From Effrenium voratum (taxonomy: Eukaryota > Sar > Dinophyceae > Suessiales > Symbiodiniaceae): a DNA stretch of 64,000 bases. Where the stretch lies: assembly GCA_963377175.1 (NCBI GenBank), contig CAUJNA010003816.1, positions 587,501 through 651,500 on the forward strand, written 5' to 3'. The notes beneath the pieces are model-generated. The model did not search any database. It had not been told where the DNA came from and was given only the letters and a program-made list of their open reading frames with translations. The translations under genes were made by a program, and so were the position numbers. This document shows positions 14,501 to 26,500 of the stretch, piece after piece (positions within the stretch are counted from its first letter, which is position 1; every line of letters begins with the position of its first letter).

Positions 14501-17500
14501 GCTGAAATGTTCACGAAGGGATTTGGATGAGACACCGATGTCAGCTTTGCGCGCAAACCAACCAAGCCCTCTGTTTGATGCTGGGCATGTGTGCTGATTC
14601 TTAAGTTTGTTCCCCTAAAGAAAACCAAAGACACATGTGGCACGATTCATGTTTTGAACCAAGGGAAAACAACAAGCAGGAGATCAAAGGCCTAAAGAGG
14701 GACCTGCATATATGTGGTTTTAGGCTACCCTGCTTGGGCTCTCTTGAACCAAAGGGAAACTGGGTCAGTTTTGGAAAGACATCCGCAAAATCACCAACAA
14801 ATGGTGGCTTACACGGGAACCACCGGATCTTAAAATAGTGTTTCGAGAACGGGTCCCTCAATGTTCAGGCTTGACATGCGACGGACTTCAATGGCCACGC
14901 CAATCTAAGTGGTGCAAACCTCCATTTAACATATGGGGATTTGTTCGCCCCAAAGACGCGAACAGCACAGATTGCGCAAAGAGACGCCTGTTATCCAAGG
15001 GAGGGAGTCTCTGGGGCCACAGATTTGACTGTAAGAAACCAGGCTGGGCTGTCCGTTTTCAGATTCCCGTTTTCTAAAAGTGAATGACTTTTAGTGGGTT
15101 AAATACGGACACCCAACCACTAAGCCAATAAGCCCAGCTGGTCTGGAACCCGCTGGAACCCTCCCGAACCCTCCCTCAAAACTGCCCCAAACCACCCATC
15201 GCCGCCTATCGACCCCAAATCGCTTTCTTGCCGGGGAAAAACCTTAGGAACCGGATGGCTGGTACTGAACCCCCAAGCCCTGGAGCAGACCCAGCGCGAC
15301 AGCGCGGCGCCTTCGCCGTCGCAGGGAAGTCTGCGGCGGTGCTGAAGGGGTCCAAATCCTTCTCCGCGCTCGGCTCGCGCCAGTCGCCGCCCGGGAAATC
15401 CGCCCTCGGCGAAGGTCAGTGCATCGGCGTGCGGCATCCGAGCCGCGTGGACGCGTGGATTTCCATGAACGACATGTTGGTCGAAAGAGCATCGCAACAA
15501 ATACCTGTCCCTGCCCTTCCAATCAAAAACGGGGGAAACAATAAAAAACAACAAAAATACACCAGCATACACCCCAGATAGCGAAAAACTGCACCTGCGC
15601 CAGCACCCCAAACTGATGCCTCGTAGCACCCTGCCGTCAATCTCGCAAAAATGCGCCCGCACCGTCACCAGCACCTCAAACAACACCCCAAGCAGCACCC
15701 CAAACTGCATGCCACCTAGCACCGGCCGTCAATCTCGCAAAACGCCCGCACCGCCACCAGCACCCGGAAACAACACACGCACCAGCACCCCAAACACCCC
15801 AAACTGCATGCCCCCCAGCACCTAGCCATCAATCTCGCAAATCACTTTCCCCTCTTTATTAGAAGTTAGAACCCAAGTAGCTTCCAGCTATCTGGGGGAA
15901 AAAGAAAAAAACATGCGGGTGTCTCCGGCCGGGTCCCTGGAACTTCGTGGATCGGCCTTTGCAACAGCATGTTCTCCTGCTGAAGGGGAGGTTCCCTGAT
16001 TTTGCATACCCTCGCACCAAACAAACAGGAAGTGCACAGGCTGCTTTCGGAAAAGGGCTTGCCTCTTGGAAAAGGGTTCTGCCCGCTCCCACGTTTGCTG
16101 GTGGAAGGGTGGATCTGGGCATTTGACCAGAAACCGGAAACAAGGGACCCCAAATAAAGGAGTGGGTTGCTCTGCCCCCACGAAGCAAGGTCTATCCTTT
16201 CGTAGGTTTAACGGAAAAGAATATGGTTCCAAAAAGGACTGGAGGGCGAAGGTCGCACTAAAGTCCAACCATGATAGATAAGCTCGCTTAACCTCTAAGC
16301 AATTGGTTTAAACAATCCAACCGAACTAACTCCGACAGCCGCAGTTTGTTTGGCACTGCAAAGGGAATCAAAGGCTCTGCACATCTGTGTCGAAGTCCAG
16401 CTTGTCCTTGGCCTTGTCCTTCTTCTTCCTTAGCTGACCAAACTTCTTAGTCAGGTCAAAGCCCAACCCCGAAGCCAGGACACCGGGACCCCCTGCAAAA
16501 ATCAACTTTTCGCTTGGAAGACTATTCCTCAGAAACTGCGCATAGCTTCGCGCAAGCTGCGTACGAGCTTGCGGGGCGCGGGCGACAAAGGGCCGTCTCG
16601 GCTGAGGACATCGTGGGCTGCAAGTGGTGGTGGAACTCTTGGCAAGTGAAGGAAGTGGACAAGGGCCTTTGCACAAGTGAGGCTATCTGCGAGGAGGGAT
16701 AGAACCTCTCTTCACAAGAATCTGGGTGTCCTTTGAACCCGAAGCTCACGCCAAAACCGTACAAGTGTTTGCCTTTTTTGTACCATGGCAGAGAGCTGCA
16801 GTTGCTAAAAGAGTGCGAAGGCTGTTCAGGCTGCTCATATTTCTTTTTCAGTCGGGGTATGTATATAGTGGATCCGTGGCCCCTTCGCACACGTTACGCG
16901 GAACGACATAACGACATGAGCCTCCCCGCGTTGAGCCCAGTGAAGCCCAGAGTGACGCCATACGCGTCACGAACTCCCAATGGGAAGCCAGTCAAAAGGC
17001 AAGGGCTCGGGATTTTGGGGTGCATCTGGTTGGTTCCGACATTTGGGGAGCTGTGTGGAAGAAAGCACCTATAGTCGCAATGGCCAAATACAGGGGGCAA
17101 CAAAAATGAAGGGCATCCTGTTTTCCTTTGATCTTGCTTTTAAACAGCCCTCGACTGCACTGTCCTGTTCCACCGCTCCCTTAGCGGCTAGATCCGGTCA
17201 CAATTCTTCCCAAATAGCTCTTGTGCCGCCAGAGCGAAGGAGCATTGATGGGACGTCGATCCTGGGACATTTACTCTCCGATCCGTGGGTTGAGGAGAGG
17301 GCCTGAAAAGTGGCGGCAAGTAGTTCTCACATCCCTAGGGAGAGGTATCAGAGATATCGCGGAGATTTTCTCCCCATATTGCAACTGTCTCCTGTTTGAG
17401 CGAGACGCAAGTAAGGACACGGTGAGTGATGGTTTCACTTTCGTGGCAGCAGGGGCAGATGGCATCCCCATCCGACCAAGTACTAGCTAGAGCGCGGGTC

Positions 17501-20500
17501 GTGATGCCTATCAATTGGATCAGGACCAACCCGAAGAACTTACAAACGAGTTGCATGGCTGGGAGAGTAAGGGCGGCAAGTCCTGAGCGTCTGCAATGAA
17601 GATGCCAGACCGTGTCCAGGCATTAAGACCTTCTTGCTCTCCAATATTTTGGGACACACATCTACGAATGGGCACACACACACACATGCCCACAAAGAGC
17701 AAAAGTCATTTCCAGCAAATCCATGCATCTTTTTCTGGTTCAACCACAAAACATGCTACGGAAACAAACACCACAACATCATAACAAACAACTGAAGAAA
17801 AAACAGAACATATTGCCCTGCGTCTTCTTCTTCTCCTTCTTCTCCTTCTCCGGAAATTCCCCAAAGCCTTCCGTCTCGAACTGCCCAAAGTCTTCGAACT
17901 TCGAGGCCGCGGCATCATTCCCGAGGTCCGCGAGGCCTCTCGAGACGATGGGCCGCGGGCCGCCCGATGGTAGCAAGCGGTGACCCAGTTGGCTCACTTG
18001 ACCAAAGGACCGCAAGGATATAAAAGGTCGACCTTTTGTGACCTTGACTGTGGACCAAAGCACGAAGAATATCAAAAGGCCGGCTTTGGGCAACTGAGTC
18101 GGTAGAAAACCATGAGCAACCCGTTCTGTTCATAGAGGTGTTCCCTCCAGTGGTCTGAGCCCTCACGAGACACCTGCAAAATCGCTCTCATTCGACCCGC
18201 CACGAGGGTAGAAAACGGTCAGCTGGTCAAGGAAAACCGCTGGAAAGCATTTGCCAACTTTCTGCCGGGGTTTGACAGGTGCCATACTTAATGAAAACCC
18301 AACAAATTTGCTGGCCGTTGTTTGTGTGTCTGTGTGTGGGAGTGTGGGCATGCGTGCTCTTGTCTCTCTTGCTACGTGTGGGCTCTCGTTCTTCTTGCTC
18401 TGCATGTGTGCTCGACATGGGCTCTCGAGTCTCTTACAAAGCACGGGCTCTAGTGCATCATGTGCGCGCGTGCTCTCGAGTCTCTCGCTATGGATGGGCT
18501 CTCGGCATCGTGCAGTGCATGTACTCTGTCGTATCTTCCTGCGCGATAAAGCTAATGATTTTACTGGAAGAATCCTTCGCAATGCCTTCGGGAAAAACAG
18601 GATTCGGACAGGATACACTGAACAACCTCCCTGTTCTCAAAGTAAGACCCCAGGGCAAACAGGAAAAGCTTGGAAGCCCGAAGATGTGCCTTTCAGAAAC
18701 AAAGGCCTGGCGGCAATGGCACTGCTAGATGATTAGAACCAAAATGCAACCAGGGCCATCTATTCTCAACCAAAAACCCAAGCTCACTTGCCTAAAGGAC
18801 CTGGCAAAAACAAAGGTTCATCTGTTGAGACCTTGACTAAAAATGGACCCAGAAGTGGAAACCAAAAGGTCAAAGGGTGGATTCGCCTTGTGCGACTGAG
18901 TAAAAGGGCTGGTCCCCTCAGATCCTGCTAAAAGCTTAACTTTTAGCTCGTTGAATGGACACCCAACCACTGAAAACCAACTAAGCAACTTAACAAGATC
19001 AGGAACTGGACGGCGGGGAAGCGACACCTATGCCTCCGTTTGCTCAAGTCCCCTGGAAAAATAGAACATATTTCCAGTAGTGGTAGATTCTCTTTAAAAC
19101 CAACAGGGGGAAATCAAAAAATACTCTTCACCAGATGGGTGTGGCTCCAAATTAAATAGGAGGGGTTACGCAGGTTTTGGTCCATGTTTCCACTTACCAG
19201 GGTTCCATTGTGGTACCGGTTTTTTGAGCCACAGCCAGCTGGAAGTATGAAGCCACTTCGTTTCGCCCGCGGCTCCCCGGCTCCCTCCGCGCCTCCGAAG
19301 CCGCCGTCGTCCAAGTTTCGGGGCTCCGGCTCCGGCGTGAGGCTCACCTACAGCGGCTGCGGGTGAGCGGCGGACGTGCGCCGGTTGTGGTGACTAGGGG
19401 GGGTTTTGTAAGGCTCCCCCAGGAACCCACAAATTTCTCGTACCTAATACTTTTAGAGACTCCAGAACTCCAGTTCTGGGGGTTGCGAACTCCAGTTCCT
19501 TTGCAGCATTTTGGAGAGAGGAAACCGCTGTCTCAGGGCACAATGTGGCTGAAAAGCATGGGGAAAGCCACCCGTGGAGTTTTTGCACCATCTCGCAGAT
19601 GCGCATGGCACCCCGATCTGGAAAACAAGCAACACATCACTAAGGGTGCGCCGTCTGCCTTGGTTTGCTTTGTAGCAGAAAGGCGAGCGGCTCCCCGCCG
19701 AACCCTCCCCCCACGTCTCTCCACGTCGCCTGGGGCAAGCTGCGACCGTGGCCGCCATCCGCGCCCAAAGCATCCAAACCTTTGGCTCCACCGGGCGTCC
19801 CGAAACTCGCGAGCGGGGTATGTGCCAAAAAACAAATCGGGGGAGCCCAAACTGCTGCGGTACCTTAAAAAAAAAAAAGAAGAAAGTCCTAGCGATTCTT
19901 GCCCCGAAAATCCATTCCCAAAGGGTTCGGGGGTCCCTTGATTCTCTAGGGCGCCCGAGCGTCCCTGACGTTTTGCCTGAGGCGGTCCGTACTTTATGAT
20001 GAGAGTTGGGCTAGCGCCACTCCCCACACCCCTGCCGGTTTCGGGTTGCGAAAGCATTCTGTGCGGTCAAAACTCCTCGCGCGGACCATGGTCATTCCTT
20101 TAGAGAAATCCTTGCCACGGCCGTCCATCTCCTGCGCAAGGGGTCCTTTGACCATGGAAAGTATCTACTGAGTGAATACCAAAACACACTGCGCCAACCT
20201 GAAATGCCTCATGCGTAGGGAATTTGTTCATCAGCCAGGTTCCATCACATTGGAACGGCTACCCCATTTTCCCTCGGGGCGGGCAAGCGCCGCTCCTGCG
20301 GCCAACGTTTGCCACAAGGCTCAAGCGACGTTTGTCCCAGTTCTGAAGGACTGGAGGCGGTCGCTAGGAGAAAACCCTGCTTCTGGCAAAACCACCAGTG
20401 GATCAGAAAAGAGAAATATATATATATATATATAAAGAGTAAGCAGCACTTTTTCTGCGCACAGCAAGTCCAACTTTGTCATAAATAAAAAGTTACGTCC

Positions 20501-23500
20501 TCTTAGTGGTGGCTAACTAGCCCAGGGCCCCTTGCCCGTTTCTTGACAAACTGGGGGCCTCAGGATTTCCCTTTCCCGCCAAGCCGAAGAAAGAGGAAAT
20601 CCCCCCCCGCACCCCCCCTAGCTCTTCCGCCAAGCCGGAAGAAACTAGGGCGCTCAGGTGCCATTTCGAGGCCGTTTGAAAAAGAAACTCCAGAACAGCC
20701 TAGCCACCACCCCTTTTTCCCTCTTTTCGACCTCTTTCCACGTCCCCCTGTACTGCGTCTAGACGCTCGCTCGAGCCTCGGCAGCGCACTTCTAAGTGCG
20801 TTTTGGTACAATCGAACCCAAGCACTCAGTTGGGATTGAGAGAACCTCATCTCGGCTAACATTGCCAGCCCTTCGTTTCGGTAAATGCGGGCAGTCTTCG
20901 CTGCCTGCCACCTACCTTGGACCAACAACCTGTCAAATTGGCCATGACGTTGGAACCAAAAGGTTGCACCACCCCTGCGCAGGCTGTACGGCCGAAACTC
21001 AACCTCAGTCACTCGAATATCAGCCAGGAGCTGATTAAAAGTTTTTCGCCAGGTAGACGGGGAGGCGCACATATAGGAGCCACCGGGCACTGAAAGTACC
21101 CACTGTTCAAGACGCCGCACCACATCCCATACGGTGATTGTGCAGCTTTCGGCAGCTCCCTGACGTTTGCCTCCCTTGGTCCAACCTAGCGAAATAACCG
21201 CGGTTTTGTGATCCGCACTCACTGAAACGTGACGAGCTTGAATGCTAAGCAACTCTCCAGTGCGTAGCAAGCCATAAAATCCCACAAGCAGAGAAAGGGC
21301 CATGCTGTGGTGTTCCTTGAACAGACATCGGCCCACCATGGCCTTTAAAAAGCTCTCTGGGAACGGAGGAGCTCTGTTTGGTATCTCATTGCTGTTCCAC
21401 GCCTTCATGAGGCGCCATGCTTGGGGCATTTGGTGGCAGAGGCTGGGGTCCAAATCTTGCAGTCCGGCTAGGGTATCCGAAGCCAAAGCCCTGCCTTCTC
21501 CTTGGGACCACAGAGTCTCGATATAATCGGAGACCAACTCATCCATTAAAAGTTTCTGCTTTGGAATTGCGATCCCTGCATCTCGCAAATGTTTTAAAAA
21601 ACGCGTCCGGGCTTTCTCATATCTGGTACGCGTAGCTGGCTGCACAGTCAAACTTTTGAGTGAACCCAAATCTTTCCGAATCTTTGCTCGCTCCCGTTGC
21701 GACCTCCCTTCAACGTGCTTCATTGCTTTAACCATTTGCGGCGGACACCCCTCCTGCTTGGCCTATCGGCCGGATTTTGGTGCGTGTGCACATACCCCCA
21801 TAGGGGCTGGGAGCGTGTCGCGAGGAGTAAGCAATTGATTCGGGTTAGGGTTCTACGAAGTTTGCGGCTCGACGTGCGGCCACGACAAAGGCTGTGCAGG
21901 CAAACCAGAGAGTCAGTGAGATGGATCCACCTCTTGTGCATCTGTCCACGCTGCTCGAGGCGCCACTTGACCGAGCTCAGGATGGCGCGCAATTCCAAAA
22001 CGTTGATGTGGTCCGTATGTGATTTCCAAGTCCATCCCGCCACAGTTTTCCACCGCCACAATCTGCTGGGGATAGATGCTCGCAACCTGTGGAACCGGAC
22101 ATGGACATCGGTAGAAGCCTGAAGCAGCAGATCTTCCCCTTTTATAGAAATGACCCCAAGGAACTTCTTTACGAGTTGCAACGATGCATCAACTTTGGTG
22201 CCCCTGACAGCCCTCAAAGGGGGCCGCAGTAGTACTCCCTGGAAAGTAGGAGACCATCCGGGCGTGAGGCTCTTCACGATGTCCTGCAAAGACCGCGGCG
22301 CACACAGTCCCAACGGGAAGAACAGCCAGTATACCAACCAGGCGGTCTCGGCTTTGAAACTCCTTCGCCACCACCCAGCTCCCAATCGACCCAGTACAGC
22401 CTAGGACGCCGGCAAGGACTGACCTGACCACTATCAACATGCCAGCCCAAATCCTATGGCCTCACTCATGTGATGCCGGTCACAGTCGTCCATGGATGCA
22501 ACACTTTCCATGAGGAACTTCACCTGGCACCAGGGGAAACATCGGCGGATCAGCGCGGTAATCCGGGGCACCTCTGCAAAGAGGCAGCTTCGTGCATCTT
22601 TCAAAGCACCCTTCTTGTCCGCGTTCAGCTTGGAGACCCCCTGGCAAGGGGGTCCGGCTCCTATGAGCACTACTCCTGCCGAGGAGAACTGGGTTGACCA
22701 CTGCAGAACGACTTCTTCAGTTACAGTGCGGACATCATCCCACATCACGGTACCCGGGAAGAAACTTTCGACAACCCTGCGGGCCGGGGCGTGTGATTCA
22801 ACGGAAATGTGCCCACACATAGGCAAGCCAAGCGCATCACAAGCCAAGCGAAGAGCTCCAAGGCCATCAAAAAGGCCTACAGTCAACACCTGACACATAT
22901 CATGGGGTTCAGGCCATTCCCCCCGGATACTGGCCTGGGAGGCATGAACCCCATAACTCGTGAGGCCTTCCGTGACGCAGATACCCCCACCAGTGGTGGA
23001 CGCATCACTTGCAGTGACATCTCCCACCAACTCCCCTCGGAAGTCCAGTTGGGCCAGAGGGACCAAACACAAGAAACGCACCAGCTCGGCCACCACGGCA
23101 GGAGGTAGAAGCTGAGGCTTGCCACCTCCCTGCTTCAGAACCTCAATGTGACGCCACACGCAATTGAGGGCACAAAACAGCGGGCGCCTGAACATAGCAA
23201 TGTACACCAGCCCTCCTGCGACCACTTGCAGATGCTTGAGGCCAGCTCGGCCCCACACAATCAGCTCCACCGCTAGACCCATGTACTTAAGTACTTTCTC
23301 CGGGCGGAGATAAGCCACTCCTTCTTTGCCTCTGACGACAGCGCCCTGCACCTCTGCCCTTTCAGCACTAACCACACTTTTCTTGGGATGCCGAGGCAGA
23401 CAGGCCGACTCGTAGGCCTTCCTGACAGCCTCCTGTTCCGGGCTCTCCCTCCCCTCCAGCCTGAAGGCCAACTGGGAGTCCACTTTCTGGATGAAATCGA

Positions 23501-26500
23501 AGTTGTCGAGGTAGATCCTAAAAAGGCGGGAGCTCGCAGGGAAACTCTTGTCTTTGCGGATCTCTTGATCTCCCGTCAAAAGGAGGGGGTCCACGCTCCT
23601 AATCACGTTACGGTGCACATGCTGGGCGATGCTAACACTGTTAAGGAACCCCATAGGGAGGACCTTGGCGGCAAGAACGCACTTCCTCCCAGTAAGGGAG
23701 GAGGGAACGAGGTCCTCTGGGACAGCCTTGTTGAACCCCAGGAATCTTTTCCACGCGGGGGGAACCTGGAAAAGATAGAAAAAGCATCTGATGTCCTCAG
23801 ACGACAGGAGGGCCACTTCGGACCCCTCCAACACGAAGGCGGACATCCCCGAAATTTGGGGCAACGTACCCACGTCACCGGAAACACTTCGGCAGATTCT
23901 ATTCAAAGGGATCAAGTTCATGATCAACCGGAGTGTCTCCTTCCCGTTCACAAACTCGCCTTTTCCAACTCCGAACATGCCATTCAGGAGGGGTTGACCT
24001 TGAATGTGAAACAGCTCATCCACAGGCACCACCTCGCAGATCCCTTTATCCATCAAGCCTTGGCAAATAGCAGGCCACTCTTCGGCATCGGCAAAAACTC
24101 GGGGAGGCTTGCCTAGACTCATCTCATTTGAAGGAACCAAGAAGTCCTCGAAATGGTCCACGTAAAAGCGGGTTCCAAGGGTGCAAAGCTCTGCCAGGTT
24201 GAGTTTCCCTACTTCATCCGGGAGAGCAGGGGCAAGGCGCTCCCAACTAAGGTTGACAGCCAGTTTCACCTCATCCCCCTTGTAGTCAATGCCTTTGACC
24301 CTCAGGAAGTCCGAAAAGTTCACATCTTGAAAAACCTCAACCCAACTCTCACAAACCTCAACGGCCGCCGCGAGTTGTTTCACGGCCATGCGTCCAGCGT
24401 GCGATGACCGGCCTTGCGGGTCTGTGCATCCCGCAAGGGAGTTGAGACTCCGGCACACTGCGGACAGCAGCGCATGTTTGGCGGGTGAAAGCTCGGAAGG
24501 GATTGCTAGGGGAAGAGGAAATATGGATTTCCCTTCCATGGGCTGGGACTTGCAGTGCAACATTCCAACATGGAAAAGATCTAGCAAATCCACCAAGCAT
24601 CCACCAGCCTCGCCTAAGGTTAACCCCGGGAGCCTCAGCTTGATAGCGTTCAGCCGCTCTTGCACGGCCAGAGGGCGCCCAGGAGGGGGACCTTCACGGT
24701 CGACCGCCTCCCCGGCTCCCCCAGGAGAGATCTCCAACGCGGAGCCCTCTCCCGAATGCCTCCTCTTCATCACTTCTTCTCCTCCTTCTTCCTGGGCCAA
24801 TCTTTTGCACGACCCTTATCCTTCCCCTTCTCACCTTTTCCTTTTCCACCACCTTTCTCATCTCTGCCTCGCGGCCCATACGGCACCCAACCGGAATCTG
24901 AACCTCCTCTTCCTTGTGCCCGGGAGCCAGCAGACAAAGCTCGGGCCTCATCACGTGCTACCCTAGCCGCATCATGCACCTCGGTATAGCGCGCCACACG
25001 GGATGCATCCATGGGCAGGAGCTCCATCTTCTGCATCACCGAATAGTGAAGACCAGCAGCAACGCCTTCCAGGCTCTTGATCCTTTGCACCAAAAGGTCG
25101 CCTAGCTCTGCAGCCCGGCCTTGCAACAGGAGATCCAACCCGTAGCACAGGGTGTGGGTCTCCCGAGCCATCGGAGGTGCCATCTTCGACATTAAGGTCT
25201 GCCTGAAGTACATGGTGCTCAGAGGAGGAAGTGGGCCATCCTCCAAATCCCACAACTGCCCCGTGTTCTTCAGGAGGCTGGCTCGCATCTCCCTGATTCC
25301 TTCAGCCGCCAACACGCCTGGGAAGCGGCGGCCCACCTCTTCGGGCCTCGTGCTGCATCCGAACAGCTCCTCAGGCTCCTCTTCAGACTTCGAGGACGAT
25401 GAGGCCCTCCCCGAGCTATCATCTGACCTCTTCCTCTTCTTCCTTACTGCCCGGGATGCTCGCTTCAACAAGATTTTCCTCACCTCAGGGTCCGGGTCCA
25501 ATCCCGTGGACCCCACCACATCTTTCAACGCCTTCTTACCTTCAAGCACAACCCTCTTCTTCTTTTTCTTTCCTCTCTTCTCCTTCGCCTCCTTCCTTTT
25601 CTTCCGATCCGCCTCCAAGTCCCCCGCCTCGGGCTCATAGGAGTTCTCATCAGGAGCATGAGCTCCCGCCGCTCCTGCATTTCTTAGCTTCTCTGCTTCT
25701 TCACGAAGAGCACGATTCTCGTCGGGCTCCACCCTGCACGCATTCGACATCCACGCCTCAGTGGGCACAACTTCGCGAAACACACGACCATGTACCAGGC
25801 CATCCTCGCAAAGCTCTTGCTCGCACTCCGGCGGACACACATGCAGCCTAATGCGCCCCTCGGGAGTGCCTGAGACATACTCCAGGAGTCTTCCGGATCG
25901 GGTCCCCTCCACCAAGAGGTCCAAATAAGCACTGGACCCCTCAATGCGGGCACCCTTGACTACTCCCACAACAGAAGTTTCTTCCATCCAGTATCCCCAG
26001 CCCGACCATATCGAGCTCGGCCAGCACCAGTTCTCCTCCTCCCACACGGCGACGGCGCCTAGGAGGGTTCTCCCCATTCTCTATCACAGCAGCCCTCTGA
26101 CTCAGTGAGGGATACCTCGTTCGCCTCCCTCCTCCTGGCACCCAACTCCGGAACCTCCTCAGGCAATTCCGCAGGGGAACGGGGCCTAGGAGCAGGGGGA
26201 GGGGGATCCCTGAGCTGCGGCTCCTCTTGCTCTCTTTTCTCCTCCGCCTTTCTGGCGTGCGGGAAACTCTTCGCACCTCCGGAGCGGCCTTGGAGGTGGT
26301 AGCAGGAGAGGACGCCGAGTGCGTCCCCTCCAGATCCCCTCCTGCCGGAGGGGGGCCAGCGGGCTCAGCCGGCCTAAGAGTCCCTAGCCCAGCGGGCACA
26401 GAAGGTCCAGCACCACCGGCTTTGACCTGATCGAAAGTGCGACCCTCCCGCTGCCTCTGGAGCCGAGCGCCCCAAGACAGGAGGGTCGAGGAGAAATCCC

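Noticed and set aside
16514..16702. 62-codon plus-strand ORF (MEDYSSETAHSFAQAAYELA)
   Set aside because: On the opposite strand to the surrounding gene, with no homology recognised and competing minus-strand frames; too weak to call.
23388..24116. 242-codon plus-strand frame inside the retroelement
   Set aside because: Lies antisense to the reverse transcriptase motifs; a shadow of the real frame.
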